From contig NZ_OBDY01000042.1 in assembly GCF_900215205.1 (NCBI RefSeq), forward strand, positions 1 to 64,000: 64,000 bases of DNA, written 5' to 3'. The notes beneath the pieces are model-generated. The model was given only the letters and a program-made list of their open reading frames with translations, made no database searches and was not told where the DNA came from. Shown here one piece after another: positions 32,933 through 41,154 of the stretch. The translations under genes and the position numbers were made by a program. Each line of letters opens with the position of its first letter. Position 1 is the first letter of the stretch. The stretch is from Paractinoplanes atraurantiacus (GTDB lineage Bacteria; Actinomycetota; Actinomycetes; Mycobacteriales; Micromonosporaceae).

Positions 32933-33843
32933 TCGTCGGGCGAGGCCTGCTTGCCCCCGTAGACGACGTCCTCGAAGTAGGCGATCGAGTCGGGCTGGGT
33001 GCCGTCCACATCCCGTACGTCATAAGCCTTGGCCAGATCTCCGCTGGAGACGGACCGGCCGTTCCAGCGGGACGCCCGATCGGGGTCGGCGGCCAGCGCG
33101 GCGACACCGCGGGCCAGGTAGTGCGGTGATTCGGCGATCGCGAAGTGCGGCTCCTGGGCCACGGCGTCGCGCCAGTTCTCCTCGGTCACACCGAAGTGGC
33201 CGAGCATTTGTTCCGAGCGCAGGAAGCCGGGGGTGACGGCCACCGCCGTACCCCCCAAATCTTTGAGTTCCTCGCCCAGCCCGAAGGCGATGCGGATCGG
33301 CGCGTTCTTGGCGAGGTCGTAGTAGAGGTTCTCGCGATAGCGGCGGTTGAAGGCGGCCGTGCCGTCGGTGACCTCCACGTGCAGCGGCGCGTCCGAGCGG
33401 ATCAGCAGCGGCAGGGCGAGCGCGGCGGTGATCAGGTGGGAGCGGACGCCGAGCTCGAGGATGCGCAGGCCGTCGGCGAGCGGGGTCTCCCAGCTCTTCT
33501 TGCCGAAGACCGAGTTGATGAGCAGGTGCTCGCCACCCCACAGATCGTTGATCAGGATGTCGAGCCGGCCCTGCTCGCGCTCGATCCGTTCGACGAGCGC
33601 CCGCACCTGGGCCTCGTCGAGATGATCGGTGGGTACGGCGATGCCGGTGCCGCCGGCCGCGGTGACCAGCTCCCCGGTCTCCTCGATGGTCTCCGTGGGG
33701 CGGCCGACCTCACTGGCGCGGTCCCGGGTGGTGCGGCCGGTGACGTACACGGTGGCCCCGGCCCGGCCGAGTTCGACGGCGAGCGCCCGCCCGGCGCCGC
33801 GGGTGGCTCCGGCCACAAGCGCGATCTTGTTTTTCAGCTCCAT
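32923..33843 (-). CDS. SDR family oxidoreductase
   Basis: A protein of 306 residues, longer than classical SDRs. Cofactor motif GATRGAGRALA, TGRTT after strand two (suggesting NADPH), INDLWGG in place of the usual NNAG and the catalytic Tyr-Lys in YYDLAKNA. This matches a group of actinobacterial SDRs with a long C-terminal part (about RSEQMLGHFGVTEENW and SVSSGDLAKAYDVRDVDGTQPD). The ATG at 33843 was chosen because it begins at the Rossmann strand. A perfect palindrome lies 22-40 bases upstream. Confidence 0.85.
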   Translation of the reverse strand: MELKNKIALVAGATRGAGRALAVELGRAGATVYVTGRTTRDRASEVGRPTETIEETGELVTAAGGTGIAVPTDHLDEAQVRALVERIEREQGRLDILINDLWGGEHLLINSVFGKKSWETPLADGLRILELGVRSHLITAALALPLLIRSDAPLHVEVTDGTAAFNRRYRENLYYDLAKNAPIRIAFGLGEELKDLGGTAVAVTPGFLRSEQMLGHFGVTEENWRDAVAQEPHFAIAESPHYLARGVAALAADPDRASRWNGRSVSSGDLAKAYDVRDVDGTQPDSIAYFEDVVYGGKQASPDDYR

Positions 33844-33864
33844 GCCACCAGCCTGAACGCCAAC

Positions 33865-33883
33865 GGTGACATCTAATGTCACC
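33865..33883. promoter_or_regulatory. Palindrome upstream of the SDR gene, probable operator
   Basis: The sequence GGTGACAT-CTA-ATGTCACC is a perfect 8-bp inverted repeat with a 3-base centre. It spans the end of the AraC gene and the start of the gap before the SDR gene. Its compact symmetry fits a dimeric repressor. AraC proteins usually bind direct repeats, so a TetR-, MarR- or HxlR-type protein from elsewhere may be the binder. Confidence 0.6.
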
Positions 33884-34829
33884 TTTTACGGCGAGCGAAT
33901 TCCGCCGGTGTCACCTGGAACCGCTTCTTGAAGGAGCGGATGAAGTGGCTGCTGTCGGTGAACTGCCAGATCGCGGCGGCCTGCGACACGCTGAGTCGCG
34001 ATGCCGGGTGGGTGAGGGCGGCGGCGGCCTCCTCCAGGCGACGGCGGCGGATGTAGCCGGCGAACGACTCGTCGAGGGCGGCGAAGGCGCGTTGCAGGGT
34101 GCGGACCGAGACGTGCAGCCGGTCGGCGACCGCGGCCGGTGACAAGTCGGCGTCGGTGAGGTGGGCGTCGGCCAAGTCCTTGGCCGCCTGGGCCAGGGCC
34201 GGGGCGAAGACCGGCTCGCGGTCGTCGAAGTGGTCGAGGACCAGCCCTTTGGCCAGTTCGATCAGGGCGTTGCGGGCGGCTTCGGCGGCGGCCGGGCCGA
34301 GGCCGGTGGCGACGCGCTGGACCATCGTGGTGTGCGCCATGAGGATCTGGGCCGCCGGTGAGTCGGCGCGGCCGAGGCGTGGCTTCCCGGCGACCAGCGG
34401 CCGCATGGCGTCGCCGGGGAAGATGAAGATGCGGGCGCCGACCCCGGGTGTGGTGTGGAAGTGATTCTCGGCGACCACGTGATGCATGAAGTACGTGCCC
34501 GCCGTGACGGACGCGTCGCCGCCCCGATCGTGCGGCTCCTGGAGAGCGACCGTGCCGCGCATCCCGGCGTACAACCGGACCTGGTCCTGCTCCAGAGAAC
34601 CGACGGCCTGGGTGCTGATGGGCGAGGACGTCCACATCTCGTTGATGGCGGTGTCGCTCAGGGTGACCGAGTGCATCGTGCCCTGGAAGCCGTCCGCCGT
34701 GTCGGCGCTGAACTCGGGCAGCGGATAGAGGTCGCCCATGCGGTCGTTCCAGGTGTCGATGAACGGCTCCCACGTCTCCCGCCCGACGCCGGTCGAGTCG
34801 GCGTCGACGGTGAAGGTGCCCACCCGCAT
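33879..34829 (-). CDS. AraC family transcriptional regulator
   Basis: A protein of 316 residues. The N-terminal half is an AraC-binding-2-type beta domain (TWNDRMGDLYPLPEF...ARIFIFPGDAM) and the C-terminus an AraC double HTH (LSPAAVADRLHVSVRTLQRAFAALDESFAGYIRRRRLE, then IWQFTDSSHFIRSFKKRFQVTPAEFARR). The ATG at 34829 follows GGGAGG. It is upstream of the SDR gene on the same strand, so it may regulate that enzyme or the divergent oxidoreductase at 35027. Confidence 0.87.
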   Translation of the reverse strand: MRVGTFTVDADSTGVGRETWEPFIDTWNDRMGDLYPLPEFSADTADGFQGTMHSVTLSDTAINEMWTSSPISTQAVGSLEQDQVRLYAGMRGTVALQEPHDRGGDASVTAGTYFMHHVVAENHFHTTPGVGARIFIFPGDAMRPLVAGKPRLGRADSPAAQILMAHTTMVQRVATGLGPAAAEAARNALIELAKGLVLDHFDDREPVFAPALAQAAKDLADAHLTDADLSPAAVADRLHVSVRTLQRAFAALDESFAGYIRRRRLEEAAAALTHPASRLSVSQAAAIWQFTDSSHFIRSFKKRFQVTPAEFARRKR

Positions 34830-34940
34830 GAGAGGCCTCCCGTTTGTCGCTTGGATGCCATCAGGTGTCGCGACGGTACACGCGCCCGGGGTGCGGATCT
34901 TCCTAGAGTTCCTGTGTCCGGCCACACAGGGCATCACTCT

Positions 34941-34958
34941 TGCTTCGAATTCGAAGCA
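34941..34958. promoter_or_regulatory. Palindrome 1 upstream of the oxidoreductase gene
   Basis: TGCTTCGAATTCGAAGCA is a perfect 18-bp palindrome in the divergent gap between the AraC gene and the NADP-dependent oxidoreductase gene. A near copy lies 38 bases further on. A pair of TTCGAA-cored sites on one face of the DNA suggests cooperative binding of a MarR- or TetR-type repressor. Confidence 0.65.
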
Positions 34959-34978
34959 GGCATAGCTTTGTTCCCAGG

Positions 34979-34996
34979 TGCTTCGAGTTCGAAGCA
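34979..34996. promoter_or_regulatory. Palindrome 2 upstream of the oxidoreductase gene
   Basis: TGCTTCGAGTTCGAAGCA differs from palindrome 1 by one base. Its centre is 38 bases from that of the first site and 39 bases before the oxidoreductase ATG at 35027. It probably overlaps the core promoter or the transcript start. Confidence 0.65.
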
Positions 34997-35026
34997 AACG
35001 CGATCGGCATGAAGGCAGGCAGTCCC

Positions 35027-35944
35027 ATGAAGGCAGTGCGTTTCCACGAGTACGGCGACTCCTCGGTTCTGCGCTACGAGGACGTGGAGCGGCCCGTTCC
35101 CGGCGCCGGGCAGGTATTGATCCGGGTGGCGGCGACGTCGTTCAACGGGGTCGACGCCAACATCCGCGGTGGCTTCATGCAGGGGCCGATCCCGGTGACG
35201 CTGCCGCACACCCCCGGCATCGACATGGCGGGAACGGTCGAGGCGCTGGGCGAGGGCGTCACCGAGGTCGCCGTGGGCGACCAAGTGATCGGCTTCCTCC
35301 CGATGACCGAGACCGGGGCGGCCGCCGAGTACGTGCTCGCGCCGGCGGCGGTGCTGACGGCCGCGCCGAAGAGCATCCCGCTGACCGACGCGGCGGCGCT
35401 GCCCATCGTCGGCCTCACCGCCTGGCAGGCCCTTTTCGAGCACGCCTCGCTCACGGCCGGCCAGCGAATCCTGATCAACGGCGCCGGCGGGGCGGTGGGC
35501 GACTACGCCGTGCAGCTGGCCAAGCGGGCCGGGGCGTACGTGATCGCCGTGGCCAGCCCGCGCAGCGCCTCACGCGTCTCGGGCGCGGACGAGGTGCTCA
35601 CCGACGTGACGACCTTGGAGCCGGTCGACGCCGTGCTCAACCTGGCCCCGGTGGCGCCCGAGCAGCTGGCCGCGCTGGTCCCGCTGATCCGCGACGGCGG
35701 CGTCCTGGTCAACACCACGGTGTGGATGCCGGCGCCGTCCGACGAGGCCCGCGGCGTCCGCGGCATCAACCTCTTCGTCCGAAGCGACGCCGACCAGCTC
35801 GCGCAGCTGGCCGCCTTGGTCGACAGCGGCGAGCTGCGGGTCGACATCGCCGCTCGCGTCCCACTGGCCGAGCTGCCGGCCCTGCACGCCGACGCCGCCG
35901 CCGGCAAGCTCCCCAGCGGCAAGACCATCGTCCTCGCCGCCTGA
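35027..35944 (+). CDS. NADP-dependent oxidoreductase (quinone oxidoreductase/zinc-type alcohol dehydrogenase family)
   Basis: A protein of 305 residues. It starts MKAVRFHEYGDSSVLRYEDV, the typical MDR start, followed by VLIRVAATSFNGVDANIRGG, HTPGIDMAGTV and the nucleotide site INGAGGAVGDYAVQLAK. The catalytic zinc cysteines of true alcohol dehydrogenases are missing, so a quinone- or enone-reductase role is more likely. An ATG at 35009 would add six residues; I chose 35027 because of the conserved start. The cupin gene follows 20 bases later and is likely co-transcribed. Two TTCGAA palindromes control the promoter. Confidence 0.87.
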   Translation: MKAVRFHEYGDSSVLRYEDVERPVPGAGQVLIRVAATSFNGVDANIRGGFMQGPIPVTLPHTPGIDMAGTVEALGEGVTEVAVGDQVIGFLPMTETGAAAEYVLAPAAVLTAAPKSIPLTDAAALPIVGLTAWQALFEHASLTAGQRILINGAGGAVGDYAVQLAKRAGAYVIAVASPRSASRVSGADEVLTDVTTLEPVDAVLNLAPVAPEQLAALVPLIRDGGVLVNTTVWMPAPSDEARGVRGINLFVRSDADQLAQLAALVDSGELRVDIAARVPLAELPALHADAAAGKLPSGKTIVLAA

Positions 35945-35964
35945 CGCCCCTTAAGGAGACCCCG

Positions 35965-36465
35965 ATGATTCCGGATGACGATCTGTCTCGCTCGCTGACC
36001 GTGGCGAATCCCGGCGACCCGGCCACCACGTACATTTCGCTGGTCGGCAACACCTACGCCATGCTGATCACCGGCGAGCAGACCAACGAGCAGTACTGCC
36101 TGATCGACATGCGCGTGCCGGACGGCGGCGGGCCGCCGCCGCACCGGCACGACTTCGAGGAGATGTTCACGATCCTCGAGGGCGAGATCGAGTTCACCTT
36201 CCGCGGCGAGAAGCACACCGTGCGGGCCGGCTCGACCGTCAACATCCCGGCCAACGCCCCGCACAACTTCCGCAACGTCTCCGGCGCCCCGGCCCGCATG
36301 CTCTGCATGTGCACCCCGGCCGGCCAGGACGAGTATTTCGCCCGCATCGGCGACGTCGTCGCCGGCCCGGACGCCCCGCCGCCGGCGCTCACCCCCGATC
36401 AGCTCGCCGAGCGCCGCCGCCGCGCGGCCGAGCTGGCGCCGACCTACCGGAGCGAGTTCCTGTAA
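35965..36465 (+). CDS. Cupin domain-containing protein
   Basis: A protein of 166 residues with one cupin barrel: motif 1 PPPHRHDFEEMFTILEGEIEFTF carries two His and one Glu metal ligands, and motif 2 NIPANAPHNFRN carries the third His. The C-terminal 35 residues are helical and charged. A metal-dependent small-molecule enzyme or binder, cupins of this size often accompany quinone oxidoreductases in detoxification operons. An AAGGAG site precedes the ATG. Its exact reaction is unknown. Confidence 0.85.
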   Translation: MIPDDDLSRSLTVANPGDPATTYISLVGNTYAMLITGEQTNEQYCLIDMRVPDGGGPPPHRHDFEEMFTILEGEIEFTFRGEKHTVRAGSTVNIPANAPHNFRNVSGAPARMLCMCTPAGQDEYFARIGDVVAGPDAPPPALTPDQLAERRRRAAELAPTYRSEFL

Positions 36466-36487
36466 CAGAATCACAATCTTGAATGTA

Positions 36488-36501
36488 TGGGAGCGCTCCC
36501 G
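36488..36501 (+). promoter_or_regulatory. CebR-like LacI-family operator
   Basis: The 14-mer TGGGAGCGCTCCCG contains the 12-bp palindrome GGGAGCGCTCCC. The known CebR cellobiose-repressor site of Streptomyces is TGGGAGCGCTCCCA, so only the last base differs. It lies 14-27 bases before the ATG of the RCC1-repeat protein, where binding would block transcription. This suggests control by cello-oligosaccharides. Confidence 0.7.
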
Positions 36502-36514
36502 TAACGTTCCGGAC

Positions 36515-37642
36515 ATGATTCTCCGACGCATCGTGATCCTCCTCGCGCTGGTGGCGTCGTTCCTCGGAGTCGTGACCGGCCCGGCCGCCGCCGCGCCGGT
36601 CACCGATGTCGCCGCGGGATATCTGCATACCTGCGCCATCCCGTCCGACGGCTCGCTGTGGTGCTGGGGCGGCAACGGCAGCGGCCAGCTCGGCGACGGC
36701 ACGACCACCGCCCGCACCTCACCGGTCCGCGCCGGCACCGCCACCACCTGGAAGGCCGTCGACGCCGGCACCAGCCACACCTGCGCCGTGGGCACCGACG
36801 GCTCACTGTGGTGCTGGGGCAGCAACCGCCGCGGCCAGCTCGGCGACGGCACCACGACCAACCGGACGTCCCCCACGCGGGTCGGCGCCGCCACCACCTG
36901 GGCCACCGTCAGCGCCGGCGACGCACACACCTGCGGGGTCAGGACCGACGGCAGCCTGTGGTGCTGGGGCTTCAACCGCCTCGGCCAGCTGGGCACCGGC
37001 GGCGCCGACTACTACTCCGCCACCCCGGTCCGGGTCGGCACGGCCGGCACCTGGGCGAGCGTCGCCACCGGCTACGCACACACCTGCGCCACCCGCACCG
37101 ACGGCACCCTGTGGTGCTGGGGCGACGGCAGCGCCGGCCAGCTCGGCCAGGGCGCGGTCGCCTACAGCACGACGCCGGGCCAGGTCGGCACGGCCACGAC
37201 GTGGTCGCAGGTGACGACCGGGTACGCCTTCACCTGCGCCGTCCGGTCCGACCAGACGCTGTGGTGCTGGGGCGAGAACGGCTACGGCCAGCTCGGCGCG
37301 AACGTCACCTTCCAGCGGTCCCCGCTGCAGATCGGCTCCGGCGCGGCCTGGACCGCCGTGGACGCCAGCTTCGACACCGCCTGCGCCACCCGGGCCGACA
37401 GCACCCTGTGGTGCTGGGGCAACAACATGGCCGGCCAGATCGGCGACGGCACGACCACCAACCGGTACGCCCCGACGGCCACCGGCACCACCGCCACCCG
37501 CTCCTTCGTCGTGGCCTACCACGTCTGCGCGCCCCGCGCCGACGACAGCCTCTGGTGCTGGGGCTACAACGCGGCCGGCCAGCTCGCCGACGGCACCACC
37601 ACCAACCGCACGGCGCCGGCTCAGGTCACCTTCCCCGCCTGA
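36515..37642 (+). CDS. Secreted RCC1-repeat beta-propeller protein
   Basis: A protein of 375 residues with a signal peptide (hydrophobic core ILLALVASFLGVVTG, cleavage near AAAA). The rest is seven repeats of about 50 residues, each of the form HTCA-x-DGSLWCWG-x-N-x-GQLGDGTTT-x-P. Seven repeats make one closed RCC1-type propeller. Each blade has one Cys after the His/Thr and one in WCWG (14 in all), so disulfides within blades are likely outside the cell. Bacterial RCC1 proteins of this type have no established role. A CebR-like site in the promoter hints at a link with cellulose breakdown. It overlaps the TolB-like remnant tail to tail. Confidence 0.87.
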   Translation: MILRRIVILLALVASFLGVVTGPAAAAPVTDVAAGYLHTCAIPSDGSLWCWGGNGSGQLGDGTTTARTSPVRAGTATTWKAVDAGTSHTCAVGTDGSLWCWGSNRRGQLGDGTTTNRTSPTRVGAATTWATVSAGDAHTCGVRTDGSLWCWGFNRLGQLGTGGADYYSATPVRVGTAGTWASVATGYAHTCATRTDGTLWCWGDGSAGQLGQGAVAYSTTPGQVGTATTWSQVTTGYAFTCAVRSDQTLWCWGENGYGQLGANVTFQRSPLQIGSGAAWTAVDASFDTACATRADSTLWCWGNNMAGQIGDGTTTNRYAPTATGTTATRSFVVAYHVCAPRADDSLWCWGYNAAGQLADGTTTNRTAPAQVTFPA

Positions 37643-38037
37643 TCGCCGGCCCCCAGTCGGGGGCGCTCTCCCACCGCGGAGTGTGGGTGACCGGCCGGAC
37701 ATGACTGCCGTCGACACGGGCGGTGAAGATGTCCGGCTGGTCGCCGTCGCCCGACCGCGCGTAGACGATGCCGGCGCCGTCGGGCGAGAACGAGCTCGAC
37801 AGCAGCATGGTGTCGGCACTGACATGCGTGACCTGGCGCAGGTGCCGTCCGTCGGGCTGGACCGTGTAGAGCTGCGAGTTGAGGAAGTCGCCCTCGACGT
37901 TGGAGCGGAACGGCGTCCGGCGACCAGTCCGGGTGGTCGCCCGCCTCCAGCGCCCAGGGGGTGACCCGCCGCAGGCGGCTGCCGTCGAGGCGCACCACGA
38001 AGACAGCGATGCCGCCGGCGGGCTCGGCCAGCGGTGA
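37626..38037 (-). pseudogene. TolB-like (PD40) beta-propeller gene, truncated and frameshifted
   Basis: On the minus strand a frame reading AGGIAVFVVRLDGSRLRRVTPWAL...DHPDWSPDA ends its family-like part near 37912. The propeller pattern continues in another frame from FRSNVEGDF through LYTVQPDGRHLRQVTH, SSFSPDGAGIVYAR, IFTARVDGSHVRPVTH to a stop at 37626. The DG-x-x-L-R-x-V-T and SPDG repeats are typical of PD40/TolB propellers. Only three blades or so remain, with a frameshift or small deletion at about 37911-37914 and no N-terminus. The remnant lies between two active genes. Confidence 0.6.
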
Positions 38038-38083
38038 CAGTCTCCCGGCCTCCGGTGCACGGCCCCATCGGATGATCCGGCAG

Positions 38084-38111
38084 AGCCGGCTCGCCATGAG
38101 ACGAGCCGGCT
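38084..38111 (-). terminator. Hairpin after the GH42 transport operon
   Basis: AGCCGGCTCG (38084-38093) and CGAGCCGGCT (38102-38111) are perfect complements with an 8-base loop. The hairpin lies 17 bases past the stop codon of the sugar-binding protein gene, the last gene of the operon. Confidence 0.6.
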
Positions 38112-38128
38112 CCGGCTCTTACCGCCTG

Positions 38129-39451
38129 TTACTCCTTGACCGGGATGGACTGGGACTTCAGGGTGGCGATCGTGCTGGCCTGGGCGTCCTCGAGGGCCTT
38201 GGTCAGCGTCTCCTGACCCGTGACGGCCTTCTTGAAGCCGTCGGAGGCGTCGGCGTACGTCTTGGTCATCGTCGGGCCCCACGTGAAGTCGGGCTTGACC
38301 TGGGTCGAGGCCTCGGCGAAGACGTCGTAGATCTTCTGGCCGCCGTAGAACTCGACGCCCTCCTTCAGGGCCGGCAGCGACGCGCCCTCCTTCGTGGCCG
38401 GGTAGAGCTGGGCCTCCTTGTTCAGCAGGGTCAGCGCCTCGGTCGACGTGTTCAGCCACAGCGCGAACTTGGCCGCCTCGTACGGGTGCTTCGAGTTTTT
38501 GAAGACCGCGGTCGACGAGCCGCCCCAGTTGCCGGCGACCTTTTCACCCGCGCTCCACTGCGGCATCGGCGCGACCGCCCACTTGCCCGACGTCTTGGGC
38601 GCGCCGGCCAGGATCGAGTTGGCGCCCCACACGGCCGAGACCCAGGTCCAGGCACTGCTCGAGTTGTACGCGTTGTCCCACTCGGGCGTCCACGGCGGCA
38701 CCGACGACACGAGCTTCTTGTCGATCAGGCCCTGCCAGTAGTCGGCGACCTTCTTGGTCGGCTCGTCGGTCATCGTGACGGTCCAGTTGGTGCCGTCGTT
38801 GCCGAACCAGTGGCCGCCCGCCTGCCAGACCAGGCCGGCGAACTGGTTGATGTCGCTCTGCGAGAAGTTGGTGATGTAGCCGCCCGCGGCCTTCACCTTC
38901 TCGGCCGCCGCCGCGTACTCCTCCCAGGTCGTCGGGACCGGGATGTTGTTCTTCTCGAACAGGTCCTTGCGGTAGAACAGCCCCATCGGGCCGGCGTCCT
39001 GCGGGATGCCGTAGACGTGGCCCTGCTCGCCGAAGGTGACCTGGTTCCAGGTCCAGTCGATGAACTTGCTCTGCGACTGGGTGACGATGTCGCAGCCGGC
39101 CAGGTCGGTCAGGCCGTCCTGCACCCGGAAGCTGGGCAGCGCGTCGTACTCGATGTGGCCGAGGTCGGGCGCGTTGCCGGCCTTGAGCTGGTTGAAGAAG
39201 TTGGCGTAGGTGCCGCCGTTGCCGTTCGGGCCGGTCTGCACCTTGACCTGGATGTCGGGGTTGGCCTTGTTCCAGACGTCGACGACCTTCTCGATGCCGG
39301 GGATCCAGGTGGTGTAGGTCAGGGTGACCGGCGCGCCGGCGGGGGCGCACGCCGATCCCGCTTCCGTGGACGACGAATCATCGGAACCGGACGAACAAGC
39401 ACCAAGGGAGAAGGCCAACAGAACAGCGATAGAGCCTGCGCGTACGCGCAT
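38129..39451 (-). CDS. Extracellular sugar-binding lipoprotein of ABC transporter
   Basis: A protein of 440 residues. The lipoprotein signal ends SLGAC and is followed by a Ser/Asp-rich linker. The mature part is a family-1 solute-binding protein: VTLTYTTWIPGIEKVVDVWNKANPDIQVKV, DLGHIEYDALPSF, GHVYGIPQDAGPMGLFYRKDLFE and a C-terminal GGSSTAVFKNSKHPYEAAKFALWL. It should bind a galactoside or related sugar imported for the GH42 enzyme. It is the last gene of the GH42 operon, 9 bases after the MalG-like permease, with a GGAGGG site. Confidence 0.9.
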   Translation of the reverse strand: MRVRAGSIAVLLAFSLGACSSGSDDSSSTEAGSACAPAGAPVTLTYTTWIPGIEKVVDVWNKANPDIQVKVQTGPNGNGGTYANFFNQLKAGNAPDLGHIEYDALPSFRVQDGLTDLAGCDIVTQSQSKFIDWTWNQVTFGEQGHVYGIPQDAGPMGLFYRKDLFEKNNIPVPTTWEEYAAAAEKVKAAGGYITNFSQSDINQFAGLVWQAGGHWFGNDGTNWTVTMTDEPTKKVADYWQGLIDKKLVSSVPPWTPEWDNAYNSSSAWTWVSAVWGANSILAGAPKTSGKWAVAPMPQWSAGEKVAGNWGGSSTAVFKNSKHPYEAAKFALWLNTSTEALTLLNKEAQLYPATKEGASLPALKEGVEFYGGQKIYDVFAEASTQVKPDFTWGPTMTKTYADASDGFKKAVTGQETLTKALEDAQASTIATLKSQSIPVKE

Positions 39452-39460
39452 GAAACCCTC

Positions 39461-40300
39461 CTACTTAATGGATCCAGCGCCGAGGCCGCTTCGCCAGAAG
39501 CGCTGGAGTGAGAGAAATGCGATGACCATCGGAACGATCGAGACGAACGCTCCGACCAGGACCAGGGCGCGCAGCTCCGGATGCTGGTTGACCTGGGAGT
39601 TCCATGAGTAGAGGCCGAGGGTCACGGGGAACAGCCGCTCATTGCCGAGCATGATCAGCGGAAGCATGAAGTTGTTCCAGACCGCGACGAAGTGGAACAG
39701 GAAGATGGTGACGAAGGCCGGCGCCATCAGCCGTACGGAAATGGTGAAGAAGGACCGCACCTCGCCGGAACCGTCGATCCTCGCCGCCTCCAGAAGCTCG
39801 TCCGGCACGCTGGCCGCCGCGTAGATGCGGCCCAGGTAGACGCCGAACGGGTTGACCAGGCTGGGCAGGAAGACCGACCAGAAGGTGTTGGCCAGCTCGG
39901 CCTTGCTGAACATGAGGAACAGCGGCAGCGCGAGCGCGGTGGCCGGCACGAGCACGCCGCCGAGCACGATGTTGAAGATCAGCTCCCGGCCGCGGAACAC
40001 GTACTTGGCCAGGGCGTAGCCGCACATGCCGGCCAGCAGCGTGCCGAGCAGGGCGGCGCCGACGGTGTAGCCGACCGAGTTGGCCAGCCAGCGCAGGAAG
40101 ACGCCGTCGTTGTAGCGGAACAGGTCGGACAGGTTGGTGCCGAGCGCGAAGTTGTCCGGCAGGAGCGCGTGCCCCTCGGTCACCTGCCCGTCCTGCTTGC
40201 CGGAGGCGATGAACAGCCACCACAGCGGCGTCAGGAAGTAGAGCGTGAAGACGGCCATGACGAGCATGGCGGCGTACCGCGGGACCTTGAATCCGGTCAT
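39461..40300 (-). CDS. Carbohydrate ABC transporter permease (MalG-like)
   Basis: A protein of 279 residues with six membrane segments, beginning AAMLVMAVFTLYFLTPLWWLFIAS. The ATPase-contact EAA loop is DELLEAARIDGSGEVRSFFTISVRLMAP. Its ATG overlaps the TGA of the MalF-like permease by one base. It pairs with that permease. No ATPase gene is nearby. Confidence 0.9.
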   Translation of the reverse strand: MTGFKVPRYAAMLVMAVFTLYFLTPLWWLFIASGKQDGQVTEGHALLPDNFALGTNLSDLFRYNDGVFLRWLANSVGYTVGAALLGTLLAGMCGYALAKYVFRGRELIFNIVLGGVLVPATALALPLFLMFSKAELANTFWSVFLPSLVNPFGVYLGRIYAAASVPDELLEAARIDGSGEVRSFFTISVRLMAPAFVTIFLFHFVAVWNNFMLPLIMLGNERLFPVTLGLYSWNSQVNQHPELRALVLVGAFVSIVPMVIAFLSLQRFWRSGLGAGSIK

Positions 40301-41154
40301 CACTGCACGCCCTTGCGCTGAGTGAATTTGAGGAACGAGAACGAGAGGACGAACGTGGCCAGGGCCAGCACCACCGAGAAGGCGGCGGCCAGGTGGAAGT
40401 TCGGGATGCTCGCGGTGCTCAGCACGGTCAGGTTCGGGGTGTAGGTGCTGGACACCGCGGAGCTGAAGCTGCGGAACACCTGCGGCTCGGCCAGCAGCTG
40501 AAGCGTGCCGATGATCGAGAAGACGGTGGTCAGCACGATCGCCGGCATGACCATCGGGATCTTGATGGACCAGGCCGTACGGAACACGCCGGCCCCGTCG
40601 ATCTTGGCGGCCTCGTAGATCTCGGTCGGCACGGCCAGCAGCGCCGAGTAGATGATCAGCATGTTGTAGCCGACGTAGACCCAGGTCACGACGTTGGCCA
40701 TGGCCCACAGCACCAGGCTCGGCGAGAGCAGGTCGACGGCCGAGGTGACCTCGGTGAACGGCGACAGGTTGGGCGAGTACAGGTAGCCCCACATGATCGC
40801 GGCGACCACGCCCGGCACCGCATAGGGCAGGAAGTAGACCAGCCGGAAGAACCGGCGCCCCTTGACCAGGCCGGAGTCGAGCAGCAGGGCCAGGAACAGG
40901 GCCAGGCCGAGCATGACCGGCACCTGCACGGCGCCGAACAGCAGCACCCGCCCGATCGACTCCCAGAACGGCCCGTCGCTGAAGACCTGCTTGTACTGGG
41001 TGAGGCCGCCGAACACCTCGGTGGCCGGCCCGAACGTGCCGGTGCGCTCCACGGTGAACAGCGACTGCCAGATCGCGTACCCGATCGGGATCAGGTAGAA
41101 GAGCGTGAACAGGGCGCCGAACGGCGCGACGAAGAACAGGATGGCTTTCTTCAC
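40300..41154 (-). CDS. Sugar ABC transporter permease (MalF-like)
   Basis: A protein of 284 residues from a GTG, with a first hydrophobic segment directly at the N-terminus (ILFFVAPFGALFTLFYLIPI) and the EAA loop TEIYEAAKIDGAGVFRTAWSIKIPMVMP. It overlaps the GH42 stop (GTGA), so enzyme and permease are translationally coupled. It imports the sugar bound by the lipoprotein encoded two genes on. Confidence 0.9.
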   Translation of the reverse strand: MKKAILFFVAPFGALFTLFYLIPIGYAIWQSLFTVERTGTFGPATEVFGGLTQYKQVFSDGPFWESIGRVLLFGAVQVPVMLGLALFLALLLDSGLVKGRRFFRLVYFLPYAVPGVVAAIMWGYLYSPNLSPFTEVTSAVDLLSPSLVLWAMANVVTWVYVGYNMLIIYSALLAVPTEIYEAAKIDGAGVFRTAWSIKIPMVMPAIVLTTVFSIIGTLQLLAEPQVFRSFSSAVSSTYTPNLTVLSTASIPNFHLAAAFSVVLALATFVLSFSFLKFTQRKGVQ

